Below, one piece after another: positions 42,353-51,510 of a stretch of 64,000 bases of DNA; positions within the stretch are counted from its first letter, which is position 1; every line of letters starts with the position of its first letter. A program made the position numbers and the translations under genes. The notes beneath the pieces were generated by a model, which had not been told where the DNA came from, did not search any database, and saw nothing but the letters and a program-made list of their open reading frames with translations. Location of the stretch: positions 1-64,000 of the forward strand of contig JHWR01000011.1 in assembly GCA_000687655.1 (NCBI GenBank), in the 5' to 3' direction. This DNA is from Lachnospiraceae bacterium YSB2008. Its GTDB lineage: Bacteria > Bacillota > Clostridia > Lachnospirales > Lachnospiraceae.

Positions 42353-43096
42353 CTATTCGGCAACCTTTTCAAGGGTTTCATTAACCAGTGTCTTATTATA
42401 GAACTTAACGTAAGTTCCTTTCATACCCAGGGATTTGGAATCAAGCACCCCTGCGCCTTTAAGCTTCTTGATAGCATTTACTATAATGGATCTCGTCAGA
42501 CCGTGCTGTCCTGATATCTTACTTGCAACTATTATTCCTTCATCATCAGGAAGCTCCGCCATAACGAGTCTTATAGCTTCTTTTTCTGATACAGAAAGCA
42601 TATCACAGGCAGACAGAGTCGCTGCGCCAAGTATCCTTTCATTTTCCTGTTCTTTATGTATAGCCCTTGTCATCTCAAGGTCTATAACAGTACTCATATA
42701 CTCAGAAAGGACGATATCATCAACTTCAAACGGCTTGTCACTTCTGTATATGATGGAAGTTCCTGCTCTCATACCGCTTAAATCTATAGGCATGACAATA
42801 GAAGAAAATCCTGTTATAACAGCATCAACTGAATTCGATTCTATCTTAAGAAGTTCTTCATTTATACCCTTATCAATAAAATCACCAATGTTAAGCGATG
42901 TAAGACCTTCAAAGCATGGAATACTATCATACTTATAGTTACCAAGCACTTTTCCCTTCTGACTTACAACTAAAACATTGGCATGAAGAATATCTCCCAC
43001 GCATTTACATATATCACTGAATATAAGCAGACGTGAGAGACTGTTATGTATAAGATTATGTATCTTTCTTGTATTTTCCAGCAGTATGTCGCTCAA
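42353..43096 (-). CDS. codY: GTP-sensing global regulator CodY
   Basis: 247 residues. The N-terminal GAF domain (about 1-150) and C-terminal winged helix are both present; SKISGQHGLTRSIIVNAIKK and GVLDSKSLGMKGTYVKF match the DNA-binding part of Bacillus CodY closely. CodY represses amino-acid and nutrient genes when GTP and branched-chain amino acids are high; the ilv/leu genes at 59-64 kb are natural targets, though I found no convincing CodY box there. Confidence 0.95.
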   Translation of the reverse strand: MSDILLENTRKIHNLIHNSLSRLLIFSDICKCVGDILHANVLVVSQKGKVLGNYKYDSIPCFEGLTSLNIGDFIDKGINEELLKIESNSVDAVITGFSSIVMPIDLSGMRAGTSIIYRSDKPFEVDDIVLSEYMSTVIDLEMTRAIHKEQENERILGAATLSACDMLSVSEKEAIRLVMAELPDDEGIIVASKISGQHGLTRSIIVNAIKKLKGAGVLDSKSLGMKGTYVKFYNKTLVNETLEKVAE

Positions 43097-43134
43097 ACCC
43101 CATTACCCCATTATCAATTAATACATAATATAGC

Positions 43135-43188
43135 AGGAAACACAGTTTCCTACTGTAATAATATAGCATAGTTATTTTATTAAAACAA
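43135..43188 (-). promoter_or_regulatory. codY promoter with downstream inverted repeat
   Basis: Minus strand TTGTTT (43188-43183)-17 bp-TATATT (43165-43160), with TG before the -10. Just after the expected transcription start lies AGGAAAC-TGT-GTTTCCT (43151-43135), a possible operator. Confidence 0.5.
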
Positions 43189-43191
43189 TAG

Positions 43192-43217
43192 AAACGAGTA
43201 GGTTTCCCTACTCGTTT
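43192..43217 (-). terminator. Terminator overlapping the topA stop
   Basis: Arms AAACGAGTAGG (43192-43202) and CCTACTCGTTT (43207-43217). On the minus strand the first arm begins within the last topA codons and includes the TAG stop. Confidence 0.65.
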
Positions 43218-45136
43218 TTAGGCTTCTGCCAAGACATATAATCGCATTCCTGCGATATACATCCGTAGAATCTTCTGCCCTTTTTAGTCTTCTTGACTAC
43301 AATATCCTGACCGCATTTCGGACAATCTACACCGATTTTTTCGAAGTACGGCTTTGTATTCCTGCATTCAGGGAATCCCGGGCACGCAAGGAACTTACCG
43401 TGTGGTCCATATTTGATGACCATCATACGTCCGCACTCTTCACATTCAGTATCTGAAACCTCATCGGCTATCTTTACATTTTCAAGAACCTTTCCGGCTT
43501 TCTGTACCTGGTTCTCAAGATCCGGATAGAAGTTTCTTATAACTGTCTTCCACTCTATATCCCCGTCACCGATGCTGTCCAGAAGCATTTCCATATTGGC
43601 AGTGAATTCAACATCTATGATCTCTGGGAAAGCTTTTTCCATTATACCGTTAACAGCTTCTCCGAGATCTGTTATATAAAGATTCTTATCTTCCTTGATA
43701 ACATATCTTCTTCCCTGAAGAGTTGATATGGTCGGAGCATAGGTTGAAGGTCTTCCTATTCCATTCTCTTCCATAGTCTTTACGAGAAGTGCCTCGGTAA
43801 AGTGTGCCGGCGGAGCTGTGAAGTGCTGCTTCTTATCAAATGAAACGAACTTGAGTTTATCTCCCTTAGCAAGTTTCTCTGCAAGTGCATTCTTCTCTTC
43901 ATTTTCATTATCATCAGCATTATATACAGAAAGATATCCCTTGAAGACAATCTTTGATGTGGTTGCTTTAAAGTTCTCCTTACCATCAGAAACTGTAACC
44001 TGAACATTAAGGAATTTTGCACCCTTCATTCTGCTTGCCAGAAATCTTGTATATATAAGCTGATAAAGTCTGAACTCATCTCTTGAAAGCTTAGCCTTAA
44101 GCTTCTCAGGTGTTTCTTCAACATCAGTAGGTCTGATAGCCTCATGTGCATCCTGTATCTTTTTGCCATTTGAAGCTGCTGCTTCCTTTTCAGCAACAAA
44201 CTCCTCGCCATACTTTTCTTTTATATAAGCCTTTGCAGCCGCATCAGCCTCATCGGAAATACGGGTTGAATCAGTTCTCAGATAGGTTATATATCCGCTT
44301 TCATAAAGTGCCTGAGCGATACGCATAACCTTCGCAGTTGTGAAATTGAGCTTTCTTGAAGCGGTCTGCTGCATTGTACTTGTTGTAAATGGAAGCGGAG
44401 CCTTTCTGGTCCTGCTGGTCTCCTTTACATCTGAAACCTTAAGACCATCTGTATTCGTTCCATTTATAACTTTATCTGTTGACTCTTCGTCAGGAAGCTC
44501 CTCTGAATAATGGAATGTACCTTTCTTCTTTCCACTTTCATCTGTAAGATCTATATCAAGGGTCCAATACTCACGAGGTACAAACCTTGATATTTCTTCT
44601 TCTCTGTCAACGATCATCTTAAGAGTAGCTGACTGTACACGTCCTGCTGAAAGTCCCCTCTTAACCTTATCCCAAAGAAGCGGGCTTATCTCATATCCAA
44701 CAAGCCTGTCCAAAACTCTTCGTGCCTGCTGAGCATTTACAAGATCCATATCTATAGGTCTTGCATTCTTTATAGACTCTTTAACTGCTTTCTTGGTTAT
44801 CTCATTAAATGTAATTCTCTTAAACTTACCTTCTTCAAGCTTAAGTGCTATGGCAAGATGATATGATATAGCCTCTCCCTCACGGTCAGGGTCGGTTGCA
44901 AGATAAACCATATCTGCCTTCTTTGCTGCCTTCTTGAGAGAAGCAACAAGATCTCCCTTTCCTCTGATGGTTATATACTGTGGTTCATAATCATTCTCTA
45001 TATCTACACCCATCTTACTCTTGGGAAGATCTCTTACATGTCCCTGTGAAGCTATAACTTCATAGTTCTTACCCAGATACTTTTTAATAGTCTTTGCCTT
45101 TGCAGGTGACTCAACTATCACAAGATTATTTGACAT
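43208..45136 (-). CDS. topA: DNA topoisomerase I
   Basis: 642 residues from the ATG at 45136; the frame to 45181 has no start signal. TOPRIM domain at the N-terminus (LVIVESPAKAKTIKKYLG, YLATDPDREGEAISYHL), catalytic Tyr in GYITYLRTDSTRIS, and HEAIRPTDVEE. The C-terminus has only two topoisomerase zinc fingers (CEECGRMM... and CPKCGQDI...), fewer than in E. coli. It relaxes negative supercoils. Order comM-dprA-topA-codY is conserved. Confidence 0.96.
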   Translation of the reverse strand: MSNNLVIVESPAKAKTIKKYLGKNYEVIASQGHVRDLPKSKMGVDIENDYEPQYITIRGKGDLVASLKKAAKKADMVYLATDPDREGEAISYHLAIALKLEEGKFKRITFNEITKKAVKESIKNARPIDMDLVNAQQARRVLDRLVGYEISPLLWDKVKRGLSAGRVQSATLKMIVDREEEISRFVPREYWTLDIDLTDESGKKKGTFHYSEELPDEESTDKVINGTNTDGLKVSDVKETSRTRKAPLPFTTSTMQQTASRKLNFTTAKVMRIAQALYESGYITYLRTDSTRISDEADAAAKAYIKEKYGEEFVAEKEAAASNGKKIQDAHEAIRPTDVEETPEKLKAKLSRDEFRLYQLIYTRFLASRMKGAKFLNVQVTVSDGKENFKATTSKIVFKGYLSVYNADDNENEEKNALAEKLAKGDKLKFVSFDKKQHFTAPPAHFTEALLVKTMEENGIGRPSTYAPTISTLQGRRYVIKEDKNLYITDLGEAVNGIMEKAFPEIIDVEFTANMEMLLDSIGDGDIEWKTVIRNFYPDLENQVQKAGKVLENVKIADEVSDTECEECGRMMVIKYGPHGKFLACPGFPECRNTKPYFEKIGVDCPKCGQDIVVKKTKKGRRFYGCISQECDYMSWQKPKNE

Positions 45137-45208
45137 TTTTCTACACTTCCTGGTAACAAAATTTGTATTTCTTCCAAACACACTGTTTAGGAATATACAC
45201 CAATTTTT

Positions 45209-46309
45209 TTACGGATGCAAGCCCACTTGTATATAATATCCTCTTTCAATCTGTTTTATTACCCCCATTTTTTCCAGTTTTATAAGTATACTGAGCAGCT
45301 CTCCCATCCTGATTTCAAGAGTCTCTGAAAGGTCCGGAGCAAAGACCGGCTCAGTAGAAATATGTGACAGAATCCTTTTTTCAAGTTCAGTCAGATTTAG
45401 AGTTTTAGTTCTGCTTTTCTTTTTCCCTTTTACCTTTCCTAATACATCATAAAGTATTATATCCGGAGACAACGCAAGAGCTGCTCTTCCCTCCGATATA
45501 AGCATATTTGTACCTCTCGACATAGGATCACTGAGTCTTCCCGGGATTGCATAAATGTACCGATTCTGTTCCAGTGCCGCATCAGCCGTAATAAGCGTAC
45601 CGGACTTCTCCCTTGCCTCGATAACCAGAATCCCTTTGGATATTCCACTTATAATTCTATTTCTTAGTGGGAAATTATATATAAAAGGCGGAGTATCAGG
45701 TGGCTGCTCCGAAATGATAAGCATCTTTTCGCCCATTTCCTCGTAAAGCTTAAAGTTTCGTTCCGGATAGCATATATTCACCCCACACCCCAGTACAGCG
45801 ACTGTATTTCCTCCGGACTTCAGAGTCTCTATATGAGCAACCGAATCTATTCCTCTTGCCATCCCGGATGCTATAGTGATTCCTTCCTTAACCAATTCCC
45901 GGCAAAAATACTCAGCATATTCTCTCCCGTAGACACTCGGAGTCCTTGAACCTACAACTCCGATTATCGGTCCATTTTTCAGTAAATCAATATTTCCGCG
46001 AAAATACAAAACATATGGCGGGTCATGTATCTCCTTCAGAAGTTCAGGATATCTGCTGTCATATATTGTTATAAGATCAATATTCTTTTCAAGAAGTTCG
46101 TTCCTATATTCTGAAGCACTGAAATCCTCTATCTCTTTCTCGAATTCTGCTGCAACCCTTTCGCCGAAAAGCTCAGCTTTTTCCTCGTAAGAAAATGAAA
46201 CGATATCCATCGGGCTTTTAACCAGGCTCATGATCTTACAGATCTTTTCAGGTCCGATAAGGCTGTTCTTTGACATCCAGCACAGTACGTCTTCATCCCT
46301 CAAAGGCAT
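45209..46309 (-). CDS. dprA: DNA processing protein DprA
   Basis: 366 residues. SAM-like N-terminus, then the Rossmann-like DprA core with PIIGVVGSRTPSVYGREYAEYF-type signature (GVVGSRTPSVYGREYA), SGMARGIDSVAHIETLKSG and VIEAREKSGTLITADAALEQ. A C-terminal winged helix (LEKRILSHIS...) is present. DprA loads RecA onto incoming single-stranded DNA in transformation. The start overlaps the comM stop by 10 bp. Confidence 0.94.
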   Translation of the reverse strand: MPLRDEDVLCWMSKNSLIGPEKICKIMSLVKSPMDIVSFSYEEKAELFGERVAAEFEKEIEDFSASEYRNELLEKNIDLITIYDSRYPELLKEIHDPPYVLYFRGNIDLLKNGPIIGVVGSRTPSVYGREYAEYFCRELVKEGITIASGMARGIDSVAHIETLKSGGNTVAVLGCGVNICYPERNFKLYEEMGEKMLIISEQPPDTPPFIYNFPLRNRIISGISKGILVIEAREKSGTLITADAALEQNRYIYAIPGRLSDPMSRGTNMLISEGRAALALSPDIILYDVLGKVKGKKKSRTKTLNLTELEKRILSHISTEPVFAPDLSETLEIRMGELLSILIKLEKMGVIKQIERGYYIQVGLHP

Positions 46310-47871
46310 CCGTCCTCCTTATAATTGTTTTTATAAAATATAGCTTCATATATATCATCCTCAGTAATGTCATCATGATCATTTACATCCGCAACAGTCC
46401 TGGCCAGTCTGATTATCTTAAAATAGCTTCTGACCGAAAGATTATGCTCTTTCATGTAAGAAATAAGCATATTCTCTGTTCCTGTTTTCAAACCCATATA
46501 CTCTGAGATTTTGTTTTGAGGAACCTCCGAATTAAACTTATACTCAGTGCCCTCATATCTCTTCCTTTGTCTTGCCATAGCATCAGAAATGATATTCCTG
46601 GCCTCAAGGGTCGTTATTCCTTTTTTACGTTCAATCAGTTTATCTTTTTCAACAGGCTTTACTTCAATTGAAATATCTATCCTGTCCATGATAGGGTGAC
46701 TGATCTTATTTCTGTATCTGTCTATTTCAGAAGGTTTACAATGGCAGACCGTAAGATCAGGATACGCTCCGCAGGGACAGTTATTTCGAGCAGCTACCAG
46801 CATAAAATTGGCCGGATATGTTATACTTTCGCTCTGTCTGGAAACAGTCACACATCTATCCTCCATAGGCTGGCGCAATGCTTCTATAACAGAACGCTTA
46901 AACTCAGGGAATTCGTCCAGAAAGAGTACACCCCTGTTTGCAAGAGTCACTTCTCCCGGCTTAGGATAGTGACCGCCTCCGATAAATGCCGTTTCAGTAA
47001 CTGATGAATGCGGGCTTCTGAATGGACGTTCCTCTATAATGGAATCATTGTCCCTTAGATAACCTGCTACGCTGTATATCTTTGTGACTTCTATCTTCTC
47101 ATCGAGGCTGAGTTCAGGCATTATATATGGAATAGACTTTGCTGTCATTGATTTTCCCGCACCGGCGGCTCCTGACAGTAAAAGATGATGCATTCCCGCA
47201 ACAGCAACTATGAGTCCTCTCTTCATATAATCCTGTCCGATTATATCTGAAAGATCATTTTTTATTACAGAAGGGCGTTCATCCTTCCTGATTTCTACCT
47301 CAGACACTTTTCCATCTGATAACTCTATAATTCTGTTCCCTATGGATTTAACATCTGAAATGTATCTGACAGCATCAGCTGCATCATATAGACTTCCAAC
47401 CCCGATAATCTGTATTTCCGATACAAAAGAAGCTTCCTTCATATTTTCTATAGGGAGAATTACTTTTTGGATACCGTTTGCAGCTGCATAGTGCACTATC
47501 GGAAGCACTCCATTTACTGGATGTACTCTTCCGTCCAAAGACAGTTCTCCAAGTATCAACGTATCACTTGGATCAATGTTTACATCCAATGCCCCCATAC
47601 TGAGCATGATGGAAACTGCTATAGCGAGATCATAATTAGTGCCCTCTTTCCTGATATTCGCCGGATACAGATTGATGGTGACACGTCTTGAAGGAATATC
47701 TACACCACAATTCTTTAGAGCCGTCTTTACTCGTTCACCTGCTTCTTTTACTGAGGACGCAAGATATCCTACCATACATATTCCGGGAAGTCCCGGTGAT
47801 ATATCAGTTTCAACAGATATCAGATTCCCACTTATCCCACATACTTTTCCGGAATACACTCTTCCATACAA
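46300..47871 (-). CDS. comM: ComM/YifB Mg-chelatase-like ATPase
   Basis: 523 residues. N-terminal Lon-protease-like ChlI domain (GLPGICMVGYLASSVKEAGE, INLYPANIRKEGTNYDLAIA), central AAA+ with Walker A GAAGAGKSMTAK, FRSPHSSVTETAFIGGG and FLDEFPEFKRSVIEALRQPM, and a C-terminal domain with CNCPCG-type cysteines (RNNCPCGAYPD). ComM drives branch migration during natural transformation. The pair comM-dprA suggests retained DNA-uptake processing. Confidence 0.93.
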   Translation of the reverse strand: MYGRVYSGKVCGISGNLISVETDISPGLPGICMVGYLASSVKEAGERVKTALKNCGVDIPSRRVTINLYPANIRKEGTNYDLAIAVSIMLSMGALDVNIDPSDTLILGELSLDGRVHPVNGVLPIVHYAAANGIQKVILPIENMKEASFVSEIQIIGVGSLYDAADAVRYISDVKSIGNRIIELSDGKVSEVEIRKDERPSVIKNDLSDIIGQDYMKRGLIVAVAGMHHLLLSGAAGAGKSMTAKSIPYIMPELSLDEKIEVTKIYSVAGYLRDNDSIIEERPFRSPHSSVTETAFIGGGHYPKPGEVTLANRGVLFLDEFPEFKRSVIEALRQPMEDRCVTVSRQSESITYPANFMLVAARNNCPCGAYPDLTVCHCKPSEIDRYRNKISHPIMDRIDISIEVKPVEKDKLIERKKGITTLEARNIISDAMARQRKRYEGTEYKFNSEVPQNKISEYMGLKTGTENMLISYMKEHNLSVRSYFKIIRLARTVADVNDHDDITEDDIYEAIFYKNNYKEDGCL

Positions 47872-48039
47872 AATACCATTCTCCTTTACACTAAATCCTT
47901 CTCAAAATGATATATAAATCTTAGCAATCGCATTAATTGGATTCAAGTTAACAAACTATGTAAAAAGCTAGCGTTTGTTGCGCCAATTTGTTCACATTTT
48001 AAATTGAAACAGATAGTTTAAACGAATAATCAAGTCTTA

Positions 48040-48068
48040 TTGCAGATTATGTAAATATATCTTATAAT
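48040..48068 (+). promoter_or_regulatory. Promoter of the second diguanylate cyclase
   Basis: TTGCAG (48040-48045) and TATAAT (48063-48068) with 17 bp spacing, 34 bp before the ATG at 48103. Upstream, AACAAAC (47950-47956 region) and GTTTGTT (about 47974) form a loose inverted repeat. Confidence 0.7.
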
Positions 48069-48102
48069 AAGCACAGGGGTTAAAAATACATTTGGGGGAT
48101 GT

Positions 48103-49200
48103 ATGAGAAGACTATTTGACAGCATAGAGCATATTGATCTGAACGATCATAAATATGTTGATTTTTTCTTTAAATTCGTAAACATCGTATGTCTGACAAT
48201 CCATCTGGCGATTGCCGCATTCTCCTTTGTTTCCGGTGCTAAGATCTTAGGATACTTTAATATCGGAAGCATAGTTTTTTATTTGTTCGGCTTCTGGCTT
48301 ATCAAGTCCAAAAACTACACACTGTTATTCGTATTGACTGAGTTTGAGATAATAGCTCATTCATATATCGTGTCACTGCTTTTCCCTGTTTCGCTTGGAT
48401 TTTATCTATATTTAATTCCGTTAGTTCCTCTAAGCTTCTTCTGTTTTTATTTCGCCAGGACTAAAAGAATTATTGAAAAAGGTACTCTTGCTTCACTTAT
48501 AGCAGCCATTGCCTATAACTACTTCTACAACCTAACGGATTCTGAGAAAGCAGTATATACTGACATACTTACAGACGAAGAAGCTGATGTGATTCACGTG
48601 ATCAATTCATTTCTTATCTTCATTCTTCTGATAATCATGTGCATCATCGTAATCACGATTCTCTATAACTATATCGGCGTAATAAGCAATGAGAATGATC
48701 TTCTGAATGACGAAGCAAGTCATGACCCACTTACAGGACTTAACAACAGACGACTTCTTGATATAGAAATGGACAAAAAGCTTCATCTGTATGATATGAA
48801 CAACACACACTTCTCGATACTGATGTGTGATATAGACGATTTCAAGAAAGTAAATGATACCTACGGACATGACGAAGGTGACAAAGTACTTGTCGATGTA
48901 TCAAACATCATAAAAGAATGTACAAGGCCGGGTGATTTCCTTTGCAGATGGGGAGGTGAGGAATTCCTTATAATCCTCATGAACGCTTCCACCAAAGAAG
49001 CATCACTGGTTGCATACAGAATCAAAAGTGCAGTTGAGGCACATGTCTTCAATCTTGAAGAAGCAGATATTCACTGCACTATTACCATTGGTGTTGCAGC
49101 AGCCCAAAAGGGAATGGACAAAGAGTCAATGTATGAGCTGGCTGATTCAAGGATGTATAAAGGAAAGCAGACCGGCAAGAATAAAGTTGTATTTGAATAA
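48103..49200 (+). CDS. Integral membrane diguanylate cyclase
   Basis: 365 residues. Residues about 22-190 hold five or six membrane segments with short loops, a membrane sensor without an evident family name. The GGDEF domain (about 200-365) shows SHDPLTGLNNRRLL, CDIDDFKKVNDTYGHDEGD and RWGGEEFLIIL. The GGEEF site is intact, and the I-site RPGD lies at the correct distance, so product inhibition is predicted, unlike the enzyme at 12253. The ATG follows GGGGGATGT. It is monocistronic and ends at a terminator. Confidence 0.9.
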   Translation: MRRLFDSIEHIDLNDHKYVDFFFKFVNIVCLTIHLAIAAFSFVSGAKILGYFNIGSIVFYLFGFWLIKSKNYTLLFVLTEFEIIAHSYIVSLLFPVSLGFYLYLIPLVPLSFFCFYFARTKRIIEKGTLASLIAAIAYNYFYNLTDSEKAVYTDILTDEEADVIHVINSFLIFILLIIMCIIVITILYNYIGVISNENDLLNDEASHDPLTGLNNRRLLDIEMDKKLHLYDMNNTHFSILMCDIDDFKKVNDTYGHDEGDKVLVDVSNIIKECTRPGDFLCRWGGEEFLIILMNASTKEASLVAYRIKSAVEAHVFNLEEADIHCTITIGVAAAQKGMDKESMYELADSRMYKGKQTGKNKVVFE

Positions 49201-49226
49201 AATATCTCATTTAGCATTATCAAGCA

Positions 49227-49262
49227 AATAAGCATCTGAACCAAACGATTCAGATGCTTATT
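49227..49262. terminator. Bidirectional terminator
   Basis: Perfect 14-bp arms AATAAGCATCTGAA and TTCAGATGCTTATT around 8 bases, between convergent genes ending at 49200 and 49296. Confidence 0.85.
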
Positions 49263-49295
49263 ATTATATTTCTGAGTATTTTAATAAACTGTTTT

Positions 49296-50249
49296 CTAAT
49301 AATTGAAATAAACAAGTTCATCTTCTGCAGGACTGGTCTTTACAACCTCGTCAGCAAATATTACCGGTCCTTCACCTTCGAATTCCTTATAGAATTCCTT
49401 GTCTATCTTACCTTTAACTATTACCCAGTCTCTGTCTATAAGATTCTTTGTTCCGCCGTAGTAACACTTGAAGCCTACGAAGGCTATATCTGCAGCACAG
49501 CAAGTCATGGCAAATCTGCCCGGAACGAATTCATTCTTTCCGTAATTGGATGGCTTATGAACCTGAGCCTTGAATTTGATATGCTTACCAAGATACTTAT
49601 CAGGAGCATCTGCAGCATCTATATAGAAAAGTCCGAAGTCCTCATCCTCAAGTACTATCTCATCCTGCGTGATATCATATGGAAGCACAAGTTCTTCATC
49701 ACTTCCGTTATCTACACTGCCGTCAGCATTCTCAAATATTATCTGAGCACGTCTGTTTACAGCCCTGAGACTCTTTCTGTACTCTGATTTCTTTGTATTC
49801 TCGTTACATCTGTTGAAGATGATCATATCAGCATTTCTGAGCTGATCCATCATGATTTTCTTCATGTTGTTTACATATACGTCAAATGTTTCGGCATTTA
49901 CAAAAGAAAGAACCTGAACAACAGTCCATCCCTTAGGAACACGTACATTGAAAATCTTATCAAGCTCCCACATACCGTTGTACTCGATCAGTACAAGTTC
50001 AGGCTTATACTTACTTCCAAGCTCCAGAAGATGCTCGTCAGTAAGATTTGTATCATCTATAAGCTCCAGATGAATATTATTCTTTTCAAGTAACGCTGTA
50101 TCATATTCAACTTCGCCTTCTTCAGCGACCAGAAGAAGTGTTGATTTGCCTTCATTAAACCCTCTGTCTATAAGAGTTTCCTTGGCAAATGTAGTCTTAC
50201 CGCTTTCAAGGAAGCCCATAAAGACATATACAGGTATCTCTTTATTCAT
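49296..50249 (-). CDS. CobW-like GTPase fused to a DUF1980/YcgQ-like domain
   Basis: 317 residues. N-terminal P-loop MGFLESGKTTFAKE, VLIEYNGMWE as the Walker B region, and IIFNRCNEN as the NKxD-like guanine motif, giving a COG0523-type GTPase lacking the CxCC metal site. The C-terminal ~120 residues (YLGKHIKFKAQVHKPSNYGK, PGRFAMTCCAADIAFVGFKC, DWVIVKGKIDKE) match the end of YcgQ/TIGR03943 proteins, which accompany the YcgR permease. The TCCAAD cysteines could bind metal. It follows a second CobW protein at 16 bp, suggesting a shared metal-handling job. Confidence 0.75.
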   Translation of the reverse strand: MNKEIPVYVFMGFLESGKTTFAKETLIDRGFNEGKSTLLLVAEEGEVEYDTALLEKNNIHLELIDDTNLTDEHLLELGSKYKPELVLIEYNGMWELDKIFNVRVPKGWTVVQVLSFVNAETFDVYVNNMKKIMMDQLRNADMIIFNRCNENTKKSEYRKSLRAVNRRAQIIFENADGSVDNGSDEELVLPYDITQDEIVLEDEDFGLFYIDAADAPDKYLGKHIKFKAQVHKPSNYGKNEFVPGRFAMTCCAADIAFVGFKCYYGGTKNLIDRDWVIVKGKIDKEFYKEFEGEGPVIFADEVVKTSPAEDELVYFNY

Positions 50250-50265
50250 GAGAAATCACCTCGCC

Positions 50266-51477
50266 TTATATTCCAAAGAGTTCTGCAAGACCGTCTTCTT
50301 TAAGCTGACTGCCTATAACGCAGAGTTTTCCGGTATAATCAGGAGAACCTTTTCTCAGCTCATATTCACCCGGTACAAGGTCAAATTCAAGCCATGAACC
50401 ATTCTTATCAGGTACGATACCTTTTGCTCTGAGAATAATACCGAATTCATTGCTGTCCATATCTGACAGCTTATCAAGTATAGGACGAAGGTCTGCTTCA
50501 TCATACTTAACAGCAGTTTCCTTACCCCAGCTTGTAAATACTTCATCTGCATCGTGATGATGGTGATGATGTCCACATGAACATACGCCGTTCTCATCAT
50601 ATTCATGATGATGTTCATGTTCATCGTGGTCATGGTGATGATGATCATGCTCGTCATGGTCATGGTGATGATGCTCGTGCTCGTCATGGTCATGGTGATG
50701 ATGCTCATGTTCATCGTGGTCATGGTGATGATGCTCGTGCTCGTCATGATCGTGATGGTGTTCATGCTCATCATGGTCATGATGGTGTTCATGCTCATCG
50801 TGATCGTGATGATGGTGATGATGATGCTCATCATCTACCTCAGGATCATATTTGAAATTCTTCATGATATCTTCAATCTTAGAAGAATGCTCTATAGCAT
50901 CGAGAATAACATCTCCTGAGATATCATCCCATGGTGTAGTTATGATTCTTACATCAGCATTATGCTCTTTGATAAGAGCAACAGCCTCGAGTATCTTATC
51001 TTCTGTAACATCCTGAGTACGGCTGAGAACAACTGTACCTGCAGCTTCAATCTGATTCAGGAAGAATTCACCGAAGTTCTTGATATACATCTTTGCCTTC
51101 TTAACATCAACTACTGTAGTTGCACTGTTAAGAGCGATGTCAACATCCTGACCGGCCTTTTCTATGGCTTTGATAACATCAGAAAGCTTACCTACTCCTG
51201 ATGGCTCAATAATAACTCTGTCAGGCTTATACTGTTCAACAACCTGTTTCAGAGCAACTCCGAAGTCGCCGACAAGTGAGCAGCATATACATCCTGAATT
51301 CATTTCAGTAATATTGACTCCTGCCTCCTTAAGGAAGCCTCCGTCTATTCCTATCTCACCAAATTCGTTCTCTATGAGAACAACCTGCTCATCCTTAAAT
51401 GATTCCTTGATGAGTTTCTTGATAAGTGTTGTCTTTCCTGCTCCAAGGAAGCCGGAAATAATGTCAATCTTAGACAC
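50266..51477 (-). CDS. CobW/COG0523 metallochaperone GTPase with His-rich repeat
   Basis: 403 residues. Walker A GFLGAGKTTLIK, the family metal motif CICC at 63-66 (MNSGCICCSLVGDFG), and EPSGVGKL as Walker B. Residues about 218-305 are a striking repeat of HDHDEHEHHH units, a metal buffer or sensor, followed by ENGVCSCGHHHHHH. The CobW C-terminal domain ends the protein (GSWLEFDLVPGEYELRKG). COG0523 proteins with His-rich loops deliver zinc or nickel to target enzymes; zinc is the likelier choice here but this is inference. The next gene is the DUF1980-fused GTPase. Confidence 0.85.
   Translation of the reverse strand: MSKIDIISGFLGAGKTTLIKKLIKESFKDEQVVLIENEFGEIGIDGGFLKEAGVNITEMNSGCICCSLVGDFGVALKQVVEQYKPDRVIIEPSGVGKLSDVIKAIEKAGQDVDIALNSATTVVDVKKAKMYIKNFGEFFLNQIEAAGTVVLSRTQDVTEDKILEAVALIKEHNADVRIITTPWDDISGDVILDAIEHSSKIEDIMKNFKYDPEVDDEHHHHHHHDHDEHEHHHDHDEHEHHHDHDEHEHHHHDHDEHEHHHHDHDEHEHHHHDHDEHDHHHHDHDEHEHHHEYDENGVCSCGHHHHHHDADEVFTSWGKETAVKYDEADLRPILDKLSDMDSNEFGIILRAKGIVPDKNGSWLEFDLVPGEYELRKGSPDYTGKLCVIGSQLKEDGLAELFGI
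50560..50835 (-). repeat. Coding His/Asp/Glu tandem repeats
   Basis: Repeats of 27-30 bp made of CATGGTGATGATG and TCATGCTCGTCATGG-like blocks encode HDHDEHEHHH. About eight units are present; the antisense open frames over this stretch are artefacts of the repeat. Confidence 0.8.
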
Positions 51478-51510
51478 CTTAAGTCACCTCTTTATCTTAA
51501 TAAATAATAA

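Noticed and set aside
47872-48102. Possible c-di-GMP riboswitch upstream of the second diguanylate cyclase
   Set aside because: No GEMM-type core (such as the CACGCACAGGGCAAACC pattern) was found; a plain promoter explains the region.
50355-50919. Met/Ile-rich and His/Arg-rich open frames overlapping the His-repeat region on both strands
   Set aside because: They are by-products of the CAT/GAT-rich tandem repeat and have no start signals.
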